This document shows positions 1-8,902 of a DNA stretch of 64,000 nt, one piece after another. The notes under the pieces are model-generated. The model was given only the letters and a program-made list of their open reading frames with translations, did not search any database and was not told where the DNA came from. A program made the translations under genes and the position numbers. How positions within the stretch are numbered: position 1 is the first letter of the stretch; each line of letters begins with the position of its first letter. This DNA is from Paenibacillus tyrphae (GTDB taxonomy: Bacteria; Bacillota; Bacilli; Paenibacillales; NBRC-103111). The DNA lies in NCBI RefSeq assembly GCF_000722545.1, contig NZ_JNVM01000008.1, positions 186,001 to 250,000 of the forward strand, written 5' to 3'.

Positions 1-628
1 TATCGCTCGTATGAATCCCGTCCATCTCGGTGAGCAGTTGGTTCAGCGTCTGGTCATACTCCCGATGCTGACCGCCATCCCGTTTACCGCCGATCACGTC
101 GATCTCGTCGATAAAAACAATAGCGCTCTCCTTGTTCTCTTTCGCAGCGCGCGAGCGGGCCTCCTTGAACAAGTCACGGATGCGGCTCGCCCCAACGCCG
201 ACATACATTTCGACGAACTCACTGCCGGATGCGGCCAAAAACACGGAGTTCGTGTAATGCGCAGCAGCTTTGGCCATCAGCGTCTTCCCGGTTCCCGGAG
301 GACCCGTCAGCAGAATGCCCTTTAACGGACGAATGCCGAGCTTTTTAATATCGTCGTAACGGATCAGAAAATCAAGCGCCTCTTTGAGCTCGCCCTTTGC
401 CCGATCCTGTCCGCCGATATCGTCGAACGTCAGAAAGCCCGGCGTTTTGCCGCGCGATTTGCGCTCCGAGCCTACGTTCAGTCCTCCGCGAGCACGGGCC
501 ATATACAAAAAGGTACCCAAAATCGCGGCCATAAATACGATAGGAAACAGATTAACTCCGATATAAAGCAGGAAAATAACAAGAACCGGGATAAAGCCCA
601 GTAAAATCTCCTTACCGTACTTACTCAT
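1..628 (-). CDS. FtsH-like membrane AAA+ ATPase, 3' part outside window
   Basis: Only the first ~209 codons are visible; the frame is still open at base 1. The ATG at 628 overlaps the last codons of the upstream gene, so the two are translationally coupled. Residues ~8-43 are a hydrophobic membrane hairpin, followed directly by an FtsH-type AAA module: Walker A GPPGTGKT (~109-116), the pore-loop-like segment EMYVGVGAS, and Walker B IVFIDEID (~170-177). The usual extracytoplasmic loop of housekeeping FtsH between two membrane segments is missing, so this is probably a specialised FtsH-like ATPase. Whether a zinc-protease (HExxH) domain follows cannot be seen. Confidence 0.85.
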   Translation of the reverse strand, partial: MSKYGKEILLGFIPVLVIFLLYIGVNLFPIVFMAAILGTFLYMARARGGLNVGSERKSRGKTPGFLTFDDIGGQDRAKGELKEALDFLIRYDDIKKLGIRPLKGILLTGPPGTGKTLMAKAAAHYTNSVFLAASGSEFVEMYVGVGASRIRDLFKEARSRAAKENKESAIVFIDEIDVIGGKRDGGQHREYDQTLNQLLTEMDGIHTSD

Positions 629-1154
629 TCGGCCACACCCCCAGTTTGGCAGGCGTTCTTGGCAGCATGACATATTTGCTTGCCGTACCGTCCGATAGCG
701 TGACGTACACATATTTATCGTCCATCTCGGTGGACGCTTTGATTCCGTCGCCGCCTTGAGCCTGCAGCGTTTTCGGGATTTGCGCATACTGCTTCGTTTC
801 CATGGCCTGAGCCACCTCGAACAAAGCGGAAGACCACCATTGCTCCAGCTTCGGTGACGGATCGTTCACGACTTTGAGCTTCAATTCCTTGGTTCCCAGC
901 GTCGAACGGCCTTCGGTCTGGATCTTGCTATATACTTCACGCAGGTTCGTACCCGGTGCGAGTTTCAATTCCATCCGGGCATCCGGCCCGCTTAAATCCA
1001 TAGAAACCAGCTCAACTCCGGAAATGGTGGAGACAACCTTCTGCAGCGGACTTTCCATCGCAAATGTCCGGTAAGCAAAATAACCGCCGAACAGCAGCGT
1101 TGCCGACACAAGAACACTCAATACGACAGGCAAGAGACGTAACTTCATATTCAT
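621..1154 (-). CDS. membrane-anchored protein of unknown function
   Basis: 177 residues. An N-terminal hydrophobic segment (~7-27) looks like an uncleaved signal anchor; the remainder is soluble and should face outside, with no cysteines and no motif I recognise. The start at 1154 has an AAAGGGGGA ribosome site ~12 nt upstream. The gene overlaps the start of the AAA ATPase gene by 8 nt, so the two are probably co-transcribed and may act together at the membrane, the ATPase inside and this protein outside. That partnership is inference from gene order only. Confidence 0.7.
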   Translation of the reverse strand: MNMKLRLLPVVLSVLVSATLLFGGYFAYRTFAMESPLQKVVSTISGVELVSMDLSGPDARMELKLAPGTNLREVYSKIQTEGRSTLGTKELKLKVVNDPSPKLEQWWSSALFEVAQAMETKQYAQIPKTLQAQGGDGIKASTEMDDKYVYVTLSDGTASKYVMLPRTPAKLGVWPNE

Positions 1155-1241
1155 CAGCTATACGTCCCCCTTTCTATAAATTCATGTGAAAAATCTTCCG
1201 ACGAAGTTTCCCATCTATACGTTTAGCCATACCGTAAGTAT

Positions 1242-1271
1242 ATCATATCGTATATACGAATGTTGATGCAA
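1242..1271 (-). promoter_or_regulatory. candidate sigma-A promoter for the 177-aa gene and AAA ATPase
   Basis: TTGCAT, 18-nt spacer, TATGAT on the minus strand, about 90 nt before the start codon and just after the tseB terminator, so it would begin a new transcription unit. Predicted from sequence only. Confidence 0.4.
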
Positions 1272-1340
1272 TGTGTGGCAATTGAATGAATGGCGGTGTG
1301 TACCTCGCTGTTCTTTGGACTCTTCTCGCAAGCTAACGAT

Positions 1341-1387
1341 AAAAAATAGCCGCGGAAAATGCCGCTTCGTTCGGCGTTTCCCGCGGC
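1341..1387 (-). terminator. intrinsic terminator after tseB
   Basis: GC-rich stem with CCGCGG at each base, nearly fully paired over 15 positions, followed on the minus strand by a run of six T. It lies ~30 nt after the tseB stop codon. Confidence 0.8.
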
Positions 1388-1416
1388 GGGTTTCAGCGTT
1401 TGATCGCCGGATCATG

Positions 1417-1911
1417 CTACTGAATGGTCAAGCGCAGCGTATCGATCAGTTGGCCGTCCTTAAAAGCGTAATAATCGTAAAAATGCTGTTCCATCTTGTC
1501 CTCCGGCTGCAGCTTATAGAATACTTCCCAGACCAACTGGCCGCTGCGGATACCCGGAGTCGTCCGGAGCACCTTCGCTTCCGGATGCGCCACTTTCACT
1601 TTCGCTTCGGCTTGCGCCGCATCGATGCCCGCACTGCCCATTTCCGTATGGATCTCGTCCTGGCCCACCCATACATACACCGGCTGGCCGATTTTATCTT
1701 CCCCGGTGATGACCGTATAAGGCTTCTCCGCAACGAACCGTTCGACCTTAACGGCTTTGGCCAATATCGTCTTCTCGTAAGCGGTAAGGACGGCAGCGCG
1801 CTGCTCCGTCCATTCCTTATCCATAATAAAGTTAAAAGTCATACTCAACCCGGTCACAATCACAACTGCCGCGGCCCCGGCAATGATCGTGATCTTCCAT
1901 GCTTTGCGCAC
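1417..1911 (-). CDS. tseB: TseB/YpmB-like cell wall elongation regulator
   Basis: 164 residues, matching the YpmB (TseB) family in length and layout: a short cytoplasmic N-terminus, one membrane segment (~8-27) and an extracytoplasmic DUF5590-type domain carrying a typical VITGEDKIGQPVYVWVG stretch. In B. subtilis this protein associates with penicillin-binding protein PBP2A during rod elongation. It lies just downstream of mtaD on the same strand and is followed by a strong terminator. The family call rests on recognised sequence pattern and neighbourhood; function here is inferred from the family. Confidence 0.8.
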   Translation of the reverse strand: MRKAWKITIIAGAAAVVIVTGLSMTFNFIMDKEWTEQRAAVLTAYEKTILAKAVKVERFVAEKPYTVITGEDKIGQPVYVWVGQDEIHTEMGSAGIDAAQAEAKVKVAHPEAKVLRTTPGIRSGQLVWEVFYKLQPEDKMEQHFYDYYAFKDGQLIDTLRLTIQ

Positions 1912-1947
1912 CGGCGGCCTCCTTTCTGCCTAGTCGTGCTGAGGGGC

Positions 1948-3255
1948 TTATAGTGCCGTCAAACGCTCGAAGCTTTGCTGCGCCTCGAATTTGACCTTCT
2001 CTTCGTCCATCGTCAGGCATTCGCCTTTCCGGACGACCCAGCGTCCGCCGATGCAAACATCCGTCACATCTTTGGATACGGCGGAATAAACGACGTGCGA
2101 GATGAAATTCGTCCGCGGGTAAAAATGCGGCTGATCGATGTCAAGCGCGATAAAGTCGGCCTTCATTCCTTGCTGAAGCGCTCCGACGTCGTCTAGCCAG
2201 ATCGAACGGGCGCCGTCGAGCGTGCCAAGCTTCAAAGCCTCCGAAGCGGATACCGCAACCGGATCGCCGGATACGCCCTTATGAATCAGGGCAGCCAGCC
2301 GCACCTCTTCGAGCATGTCCAGGTTGTTATTGCTGGCGGCTCCGTCCGTTCCCAAGGACACGAGTACTCCCGCTTTGAGCAGCTCCGGCACGCGGGCTAC
2401 GCCGCTAGCCAGCTTCAGGTTGCTGCCGGGGTTGTGTGAAATACGAACGTCGTACCGTTTCAGCACTTCGATCTCTTCGTCTGTCAAGTGTACGCCATGA
2501 GCTACGAGAGTCGGACGGGAAAATACGCCGAGCTTCTCCAAATGCGCTACCGGACGCAACCCATATTGATCGACGTTTTCCTGCACTTCTCTGGCCGTCT
2601 CCGACATGTGGGTGTGGATCGGCAAATTCAAGTCGTGCGCCGCCTGCACAATACGTTCAATATAATCCGGAGGGCAGGTATACGGAGAATGCGGCGACAT
2701 CATGGTCGTGATGCGGCCGTCCGCTTGGCCGTGCCAATTTTTTGCAAAAGCAATCGCCTCAGCCAGCTTCGCGTCCTGTACCTCCCGCGGGCACAGTCCG
2801 ATCACGCCGCGCGTAAGGCAAGCGCGAATCCCGCTCTCGACCGCCGCATTCGCGACTTCATTCATATGATCGTACATATCGACGAAGGTCGTTGTTCCGC
2901 CTTTCAGCATTTCCAACACGGACAAACGGGTGCCTGCACGCACATCCTGCGCCGTGAACTTGCCTTCCATCGGCCACATTTTCTCCTGAAGCCACACTTG
3001 AAGGGCCATATCGTCGCCGTAACCGCGAAGCAGCGACATCGCGGCATGCCCGTGCGTATTGACGAGCCCCGGCATGAACAGCTTGCCCGAGCCGTCGATG
3101 CGCTCGTCGTATGAACCCGCAGGAAGCGGCGCCTGTTCTCCGATATATGTAATGCGGTTTCCTTCAATGACCATGCACCCCTGGATGATAGGTGCCTCTT
3201 CATTCATCGTTAGAAACGTTCCGTTTTCAATAATTGTTTTCTTCACCGGACACAA
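1948..3255 (-). CDS. mtaD: 5-methylthioadenosine/S-adenosylhomocysteine deaminase
   Basis: 435-residue amidohydrolase of the MtaD/SsnA/TrzN group. Metal-binding motifs are present: NTHGH (~67-71), HTHMSE (~216), a downstream H in VAHGVHL, and the catalytic SLGTDGAASNN (~300). It should deaminate methylthioadenosine or S-adenosylhomocysteine to the inosine forms, feeding sulfur and methyl-group recycling. The start is uncertain: a TTG at 3255 lies only 3 nt after AGGAGG, while an in-frame GTG at 3246 lies 12 nt after it. tseB follows on the same strand. A CsoR-like inverted repeat lies upstream. Confidence 0.9.
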   Translation of the reverse strand: MCPVKKTIIENGTFLTMNEEAPIIQGCMVIEGNRITYIGEQAPLPAGSYDERIDGSGKLFMPGLVNTHGHAAMSLLRGYGDDMALQVWLQEKMWPMEGKFTAQDVRAGTRLSVLEMLKGGTTTFVDMYDHMNEVANAAVESGIRACLTRGVIGLCPREVQDAKLAEAIAFAKNWHGQADGRITTMMSPHSPYTCPPDYIERIVQAAHDLNLPIHTHMSETAREVQENVDQYGLRPVAHLEKLGVFSRPTLVAHGVHLTDEEIEVLKRYDVRISHNPGSNLKLASGVARVPELLKAGVLVSLGTDGAASNNNLDMLEEVRLAALIHKGVSGDPVAVSASEALKLGTLDGARSIWLDDVGALQQGMKADFIALDIDQPHFYPRTNFISHVVYSAVSKDVTDVCIGGRWVVRKGECLTMDEEKVKFEAQQSFERLTAL

Positions 3256-3325
3256 TCCCCTCCTAATACAAATACAATCTCGTTTTCAATGTACACCCTG
3301 CGGAGGACAAAAATCAAGCTGACTA

Positions 3326-3340
3326 TACCCTCCGGGGGTA
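3326..3340. promoter_or_regulatory. CsoR-family-like operator palindrome
   Basis: TACCCTCCGGGGGTA, an inverted repeat TACCC-N5-GGGTA, lies between mtaD (minus) and the PiT operon (plus). It resembles the GC-rich sites bound by CsoR-family (DUF156) repressors. A TATAGT -10-like hexamer on the minus strand (3322-3327) overlaps it, so mtaD is the likelier target. No CsoR gene is in this window. Confidence 0.35.
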
Positions 3341-3521
3341 ATACGCTTACATAGCAAAAGATTCATGAACATATGGTAAAATGGATAAACTAAGAATTGC
3401 ATTCCGTTGTTTGATTATGTTATTTTTAATTTTGTGTGAATTGGCGCGTTTTTTCTACATATTTCTCTCTTTTTATTTTAATTTCTTGTAAATCTTCAAT
3501 TACTTGGGAGGCCAAAACTGT

Positions 3522-4142
3522 ATGTTGTTTACAAAAAAGAATGACACCGATTTTCTGCTGCTGCTCATTAAAGCGTCGGAGAATACGCTTGACGCCGCGC
3601 AGATGTTTCGGAACGCCGTCATGGGTAGCGAGCCGCCGGCTACGTTTTACCCGCAGCTGAAAGAACTCGAAAACAAAGGGGACCAAATCACACACCAAAT
3701 TTTCAAAGGATTGAACAAAGTGTTCATCACGCCGCTGGACCGCGAAGATATTATGGAGTTAGCTTCCAAAGTGGATGACGTGATCGACGGGATCGAAGCT
3801 ACAATCGCCCGTTTCGATTACTTGAACATAACCGCATCGGATAAATATATGAAAGAATTTTCCGCCGTGCTCGTTGCAAGCTGTCAGCATATTCTGGACT
3901 CTTTCAAGCTGCTGTCCAAGAAAAAATATATGCAAATTACCGAACATACCGTACAGATCAACAGCTTGGAAAATGAAGCCGACCGCCTCATGCGAGAAGG
4001 CATTCGCGAGATTTTCACCCACCCGAAAGATCCTTATCACGATTTTAAATTAAAAGAACTTTATGAGCGCCTGGAGCAAACGACCGACGCGTGCGAAGAC
4101 GTAGCCAACATTTTGGATAGCGTAGTCCTGCGGTATTCCTAA
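3522..4142 (+). CDS. DUF47/PhoU-like accessory protein of the PiT transporter
   Basis: 206 residues, all helical in character, belonging to the DUF47 (YkaA/TIGR00153) family of PhoU-like proteins that accompany PiT phosphate permeases. The chosen ATG at 3522 has a GGGAGG site 10 nt upstream; a TTG at 3504 in the same frame would overlap that site and is less likely. The PhoU-like pattern of paired acidic and charged helices is visible around VDDVIDGIEAT and ENEADRLMREG. It is followed 57 nt later by the PiT permease gene, so it probably regulates phosphate or metal-phosphate uptake through that permease. Confidence 0.85.
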   Translation: MLFTKKNDTDFLLLLIKASENTLDAAQMFRNAVMGSEPPATFYPQLKELENKGDQITHQIFKGLNKVFITPLDREDIMELASKVDDVIDGIEATIARFDYLNITASDKYMKEFSAVLVASCQHILDSFKLLSKKKYMQITEHTVQINSLENEADRLMREGIREIFTHPKDPYHDFKLKELYERLEQTTDACEDVANILDSVVLRYS

Positions 4143-4199
4143 CAGGACCGTTTTGCAATTCGGAACATGGGTACGACTCAGCCTGCCTAGGAGGAAACT

Positions 4200-5201
4200 A
4201 TGTTAACCACTATCATTATCATCGTAGCTCTGGCGCTCCTCTTCGATTTTATTAACGGTTTCCACGATACGGCCAACGCCATCGCTACATCGATTTCAAC
4301 CCGGGCGTTATCGCCCCGTTTTGCCGTATTTTTTGCTGCGATACTGAACTTCATCGGTGCGGTCTTTTCCTCGGAGGTCGCCAAGACGGTCGGAGGTAAG
4401 GTCGCCAATCCCGCTACGATCGACAACGGCGTATACATCGTTATTGCCGCGCTGTTGTCCGCCATTATCTGGAACTTGCTGACTTGGTATTATGGGATTC
4501 CTTCGTCTTCCTCCCATACGTTGATCGGTTCTCTCGCCGGAGCGGTCATTGCGGGAGCGGGAGTCGGGGCGCTCAATTGGTCCGGATTTAAAGAAATCGT
4601 GCTTATTCTTGTCCTTTCGCCGATTATCGCTTTCGCAACGGGCTTCGTCGTCATGTGGATCATCCGCAAGCTTATCTTGTTAAGCGGCAACCAATCCCGT
4701 TCGAAGATGAATCGTACCTTCAAGAGCTTCCAAGTGCTTTCTGCCGGCTTGCTGTCTTTCTCCCACGGAGGTAACGACGCGCAAAAAGCGATGGGGATTA
4801 TCGTCTTCGCTCTCGTTGCATTAGGGTATCAAAATAATTTGGATGTGCCGATGTGGGTTAAAGTAGCGGCCGCGACGGCCATGGGGCTGGGAACCTCGAT
4901 CGGCGGCTGGAGAATTATCAAGACGATGAGCAAAAAGCTGCTGAAAATCGAACCGATCAACGGCTTCGCCTCCGACTTGAACTCATCTATCGTTATTCAG
5001 ACATCTACGCATCTCGGCATGCCGCTCTCGACGACGCATGTCATCTCGTCTTCCATTATCGGGACGGGTTCCGTGATGCGGTTTCATGATGTGAAATGGG
5101 GGACGGTCACCCGCATGGTCCTGACGTGGGTGATTACCATTCCGATCAGTATGGTTCTTGCTTTTATCATTTATAAAATTTTGTTCGCGCTTGTAGCGTA
5201 A
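4200..5201 (+). CDS. pit: PiT-family low-affinity inorganic phosphate transporter
   Basis: 333 residues with about ten membrane segments. The two PiT family signatures are present, one in each half: GFHDTANAIATS (~21-32) and SHGGNDAQKAMG (~185-196), which together form the substrate path. The start is well supported by GGAGG a few bases before the ATG at 4200. It should import phosphate, probably as a metal-phosphate complex, with protons. It forms an operon with the upstream DUF47 gene, and ends just before a bidirectional terminator shared with rex. Confidence 0.92.
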   Translation: MLTTIIIIVALALLFDFINGFHDTANAIATSISTRALSPRFAVFFAAILNFIGAVFSSEVAKTVGGKVANPATIDNGVYIVIAALLSAIIWNLLTWYYGIPSSSSHTLIGSLAGAVIAGAGVGALNWSGFKEIVLILVLSPIIAFATGFVVMWIIRKLILLSGNQSRSKMNRTFKSFQVLSAGLLSFSHGGNDAQKAMGIIVFALVALGYQNNLDVPMWVKVAAATAMGLGTSIGGWRIIKTMSKKLLKIEPINGFASDLNSSIVIQTSTHLGMPLSTTHVISSSIIGTGSVMRFHDVKWGTVTRMVLTWVITIPISMVLAFIIYKILFALVA

Positions 5202-5234
5202 GAACGGACAAGCCCGGGCAATCCGGCAAATATA

Positions 5235-5281
5235 AAAAGGATAGAGCTTCAGAACAACGTTCTGTCAGGCTCTATCCTTTT
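5235..5281. terminator. bidirectional intrinsic terminator between pit and rex
   Basis: Perfect 13-bp inverted repeat AAAAGGATAGAGC ... GCTCTATCCTTTT with a 21-nt loop. The A/T tracts at both ends allow termination of the convergent pit (+) and rex (-) transcripts. Confidence 0.88.
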
Positions 5282-5318
5282 CTCATGTTCAGCATAAACC
5301 GATTTTTAAAAATTCCGG

Positions 5319-5939
5319 TTAATCCAGATAATAAGCGAGGCTTTGCAGCTCCGTCGTAAAATCGGCATGATGCACCCGCATTTCACTCGGAACTTTAATA
5401 ATCATCGGAGCAAAGTTCAGAATCGCCTCGACACCGGCTTCCACAAATTGATTGGCCACCTGCTGCGCTTCTGCTGCCGGGACGGTAATAATCCCGATGC
5501 GCACTTTTAGCTCTTGGATGGTAGCCTTCATTTCGCGCGTCGACTTGACCTTCAAATTGTTGATCGTATCCCCGATCTTTGATTCGTGTGAATCGAAGAC
5601 GGCTACGATTTTCATATTATCCTTCAGATAGGCATTATAATTGCATAGGGCGCGGCCCAGATTTCCCGCGCCTACCAGCGCTACGGGGATGATTTTATCG
5701 AGCTTTAAAATTTGACGAATTTTTTCGATCAAATAGTCGACATCGTAACCGATCCCCTTCTTGCCGAATTCCCCAAAATAGGCCAGATCTTTACGGATTT
5801 GCGCCGGATTCAAGTCCAGCTTTTGCCCCAGATCCTGAGAGGATACCGTCTGTACGTTCTTTTTGCTGAGTTCATTCAAAAACCGGAGGTATACCGGAAG
5901 CCGGCGCACGACGGCTTCGGAAATTTTCATCGTCTTCAT
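5319..5939 (-). CDS. rex: redox-sensing transcriptional repressor Rex
   Basis: 206 residues, the normal Rex length. The N-terminal winged-helix domain (~1-78) contains RRLPVYLRFL and a recognition region ending in DLAYFGEFGKKGIGYDV. The C-terminal Rossmann domain binds NADH through VALVGAGNLGRAL (~86-98). Rex represses anaerobic and fermentation genes when NADH/NAD+ is low. Its ATG overlaps the dinG stop codon (ATGA), so it is probably read from the dinG transcript; it ends at the terminator shared with pit. Confidence 0.95.
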   Translation of the reverse strand: MKTMKISEAVVRRLPVYLRFLNELSKKNVQTVSSQDLGQKLDLNPAQIRKDLAYFGEFGKKGIGYDVDYLIEKIRQILKLDKIIPVALVGAGNLGRALCNYNAYLKDNMKIVAVFDSHESKIGDTINNLKVKSTREMKATIQELKVRIGIITVPAAEAQQVANQFVEAGVEAILNFAPMIIKVPSEMRVHHADFTTELQSLAYYLD

Positions 5940-8788
5940 GCTTGGTTCTCACCCATCCACTGCTTTATTCTTGGTACGAGCTGATTCGAATTCATGTGCT
6001 CGATTTTGGGGCCCGGCAGCGAATACAAGAAATATTTTCCGTAATTCGTGTCGATCACCCGGGTATCGTATATGATGACGATGCCTTTATCCGTAGCCGT
6101 GCGCACCAGCCTGCCGAAGCCTTGCTTGAACCTGATAACCGCCTGCGGTACCGACAGCTTCATGAACGGGTTCTGGTTTCGCTGCTTGATCATCTCTGTC
6201 TTTGCTTCGATCAACGGATGGTTCGGCGGTTGAAACGGCAGCCTGACGATCGCCAGACAGGTAAGCGCATTTCCAGGAATATCGACGCCTTCCCAGAAAC
6301 TGCTTGTACCTAGCAGAACGCAATTCGGACTGTTCTGAAACAGTCTTGTCAGCTTGCTCCGGTTGCTGCTGTCCACACCCTGGCCCAGCACGCCGATACC
6401 GAACGGGCTCAACATTTCTTTCAACGCGCCATGAACCAGCTTGAGCATCCGATTGGACGTAAACAATACCAGCATCCGGCCCCGCGTTTCCAGCGCCACC
6501 TCGGCCAGCGACGGTACGAGACGGTCGACGAATTCCTTCTCGCCGCTTGCTCCGCGCAGCGTAGGGAAATCCCGGGGAATGGCCACGAGCGCCTGATCGC
6601 GGTAATTAAACGGCGAAGGAAGCTGAACGGTTTTCAGTTTGCCGTCCGCCCCGTTTTCTCGCAAGCCCAGTTGGTCGCACGTATAATCAAACGATTTGCC
6701 GACGGATAACGTAGCCGAAGTCAGGATGACACTATCCTTCGGTCCGAAGAAATGCTGCTTCAGCATCTCGCTGACGTCAATCGGCACGCAGAACAACTGA
6801 AGCGACCGGTTTTTGCTGTAGGTCCCGGCTTCAAGCCAATAGACGTAGTTCGCATCCGGCATCGTCATGAAGAAATGAAGCGAATCCCTGTGCCGGTACA
6901 GCTCCTTGACGGTCCCGCTGAGGTCCGTTATTAAGCTTTGGACATCGTACTCGTCCTGTACCTCCTTGATCTCTGAGATCAGCTTGTCGAGCGGCTTAAG
7001 AGCTTCCCCGAAGTTAAGCTGCATGTTCTCTTCTAGCACTTCTAGCTTATCCCAACCTGTGGGCAGCGAGTCTTTTTTGACCCGATAGACAAGGCCGTTC
7101 CCTTCCGATTGGGACGGATCGCTTCGCGAAGCCAGAAGCTGGTACAGCAGCTCCGTTAGCTGATCCCATTCTTCCTTCAACTGCAGAAGCTTCTCAACAA
7201 CCCGGTCAATCGATATGCACCAGCCTTGAGCACGCTCGTCCTCGAACCGCTGCAGCCGAATCCGCAGATTGGACAATTGTCCTGAACGCGCATCTTTATA
7301 AAGCCAGAGGAGCGTGTTGGACAAACCGTGATAGTGCAGCTCGATCCCGAGATGCTTGCCGGCCACTTCCTCGAAGTGGTGGGCTTCGTCGATAACCAAA
7401 TGCTTGTATCCTGGCAGCAGCCGGTTTTCCGCTTTCATATCGGTGAACAGCAGCGAGTGGTTAGTAATGATGACATCTGCGGTGTTCGCCTCGTGACGTG
7501 CGCGGTGATAGAAGCATTTTTTAAACCATGGGCAGGCGCGGTTCAAGCAAGAATCCGTATCGCTTTCCACCGATTGCCAAAACTGTTTTCCTTTATTGGC
7601 AAAATGAAGCTCCTCTTCATCCCCATGCTTCGTTTCTCCCAGCCAGACAAGCATCTGCCCGGCCGTAATTCGGTCTTCCTTGCCGTGCTCGAAGTCGAGC
7701 ATATTCATTTTGTGCTCGAATTTGCGCAGGCACAAGTAGTGGCTCCGCCCCTTCAGGACGGCTGCCCGGAAGCCAACCGGGAACAGCTCGTGCAGCAGCG
7801 GCACGTCCCGTTCTCTGAGCTGCTCTTGCAGATTGATCGTATGCGTGCTGACCAGCACTTTCTTGTCTTGCTTGAGCCCGTAATACAGCGAAGGAATCAG
7901 ATAACCGAGCGACTTCCCCGTCCCCGTGCCGGCTTCGATCATCAGATGCTTGCCGTCTTCGAATGCCGTCTCTACCTCACTGAGCATTTGCACTTGAGAC
8001 TCCCTGTCCTCGTAAGCGGCAAACCGCTGCTGGAGCTCTTGCTTAAGCTGAACGTAGAAAGAAGGAAAATCGTCCGGCAGCCTCAGGACATCTTCTTCCT
8101 CCCGCACCGGCTCTTCTTCTCCCCATTCCCCTACGTTCAACGCAAATTGCCGGAAATAACGATCCAGATCCGGGTCAAGCGGTTGGTGAAGTTCTTTGTA
8201 TTGCCGCATTTCGCTCACAAACCAGCCGAAATCTCCCGCCGAATCCGTAAATACCAGCTCCAGCCTTTGCAGAGTAAGCAGCGGAAGCGATTGAAACCGT
8301 TCCATGCAGCGGAGCCAGATCAGCGCGGTAACTTCGGCATCGCTATCCGCCTGATGCGGCCGTTCGTGCTCGATACCGAAGGCGTGGCATACCATCGAAA
8401 GCTGCAGGCTCGACAAGCCGGGAAACAAGACGCGCAGCGCGTCCATCGTATCCAATACGCGTCCGTCGAACGGGAAGTAACCGTTATCGTCCAGCGCCCG
8501 CTGCAGAAAAGCAAGGTCAAAAGCAATATTATGACCAACCAGTACTGCGTCCTGGAGGAGAGGAACCATCTCGGCAATAACCTCTTCCATCGCGGGAGCA
8601 TCCTTTACCATTTCGTCGTCGATTCCGGTAAGCGTTGTAATTGAAGAAGGTATACTTATGCCCGGATTGACGAGAGAAGTATACCTGTCGGTCATTTCAT
8701 GGTCGTTTATAAGAAAGAGCCCGACTTGGATAATGCGATCCGTCGCCGTGCTCCCCGTCGTTTCAAAGTCTAATACTGCAAATTTCAT
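5936..8788 (-). CDS. dinG: DinG-family helicase with N-terminal 3'-5' exonuclease domain
   Basis: 950 residues. The N-terminal DnaQ-like DEDDh exonuclease shows D7/E9 in DFET, D91 in NIAFD, and H145/D150 in HQADSD. The XPD/DinG-type superfamily-2 helicase has Walker A AGTGTGKS (286-293) and DEAH (467-470). Four cysteines, C353, C414, C419 and C425, have the x4 and x5 spacing of the E. coli DinG iron-sulfur site, so the cluster is probably intact. A role in DNA repair or in clearing structured DNA is inferred from the family. The ribosome site before 8788 is weak. rex follows with a 4-nt overlap. Confidence 0.93.
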   Translation of the reverse strand: MKFAVLDFETTGSTATDRIIQVGLFLINDHEMTDRYTSLVNPGISIPSSITTLTGIDDEMVKDAPAMEEVIAEMVPLLQDAVLVGHNIAFDLAFLQRALDDNGYFPFDGRVLDTMDALRVLFPGLSSLQLSMVCHAFGIEHERPHQADSDAEVTALIWLRCMERFQSLPLLTLQRLELVFTDSAGDFGWFVSEMRQYKELHQPLDPDLDRYFRQFALNVGEWGEEEPVREEEDVLRLPDDFPSFYVQLKQELQQRFAAYEDRESQVQMLSEVETAFEDGKHLMIEAGTGTGKSLGYLIPSLYYGLKQDKKVLVSTHTINLQEQLRERDVPLLHELFPVGFRAAVLKGRSHYLCLRKFEHKMNMLDFEHGKEDRITAGQMLVWLGETKHGDEEELHFANKGKQFWQSVESDTDSCLNRACPWFKKCFYHRARHEANTADVIITNHSLLFTDMKAENRLLPGYKHLVIDEAHHFEEVAGKHLGIELHYHGLSNTLLWLYKDARSGQLSNLRIRLQRFEDERAQGWCISIDRVVEKLLQLKEEWDQLTELLYQLLASRSDPSQSEGNGLVYRVKKDSLPTGWDKLEVLEENMQLNFGEALKPLDKLISEIKEVQDEYDVQSLITDLSGTVKELYRHRDSLHFFMTMPDANYVYWLEAGTYSKNRSLQLFCVPIDVSEMLKQHFFGPKDSVILTSATLSVGKSFDYTCDQLGLRENGADGKLKTVQLPSPFNYRDQALVAIPRDFPTLRGASGEKEFVDRLVPSLAEVALETRGRMLVLFTSNRMLKLVHGALKEMLSPFGIGVLGQGVDSSNRSKLTRLFQNSPNCVLLGTSSFWEGVDIPGNALTCLAIVRLPFQPPNHPLIEAKTEMIKQRNQNPFMKLSVPQAVIRFKQGFGRLVRTATDKGIVIIYDTRVIDTNYGKYFLYSLPGPKIEHMNSNQLVPRIKQWMGENQA

Positions 8789-8902
8789 CGGAGTCGTGTC
8801 AATCCCTTCATTCCCACTCTTCTCATAAGCATACCAATACTGAGGGAAAAAGGGAATAGCAAACTTACCCTTTTTACAAAAAAACAGGAACGAACATTCG
8901 GG

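Noticed and set aside
7328..8644. 438-codon open frame on the plus strand
   Set aside because: Entirely antisense to dinG, whose domains and motifs are unmistakable; the antisense product has no family features and no ribosome site.
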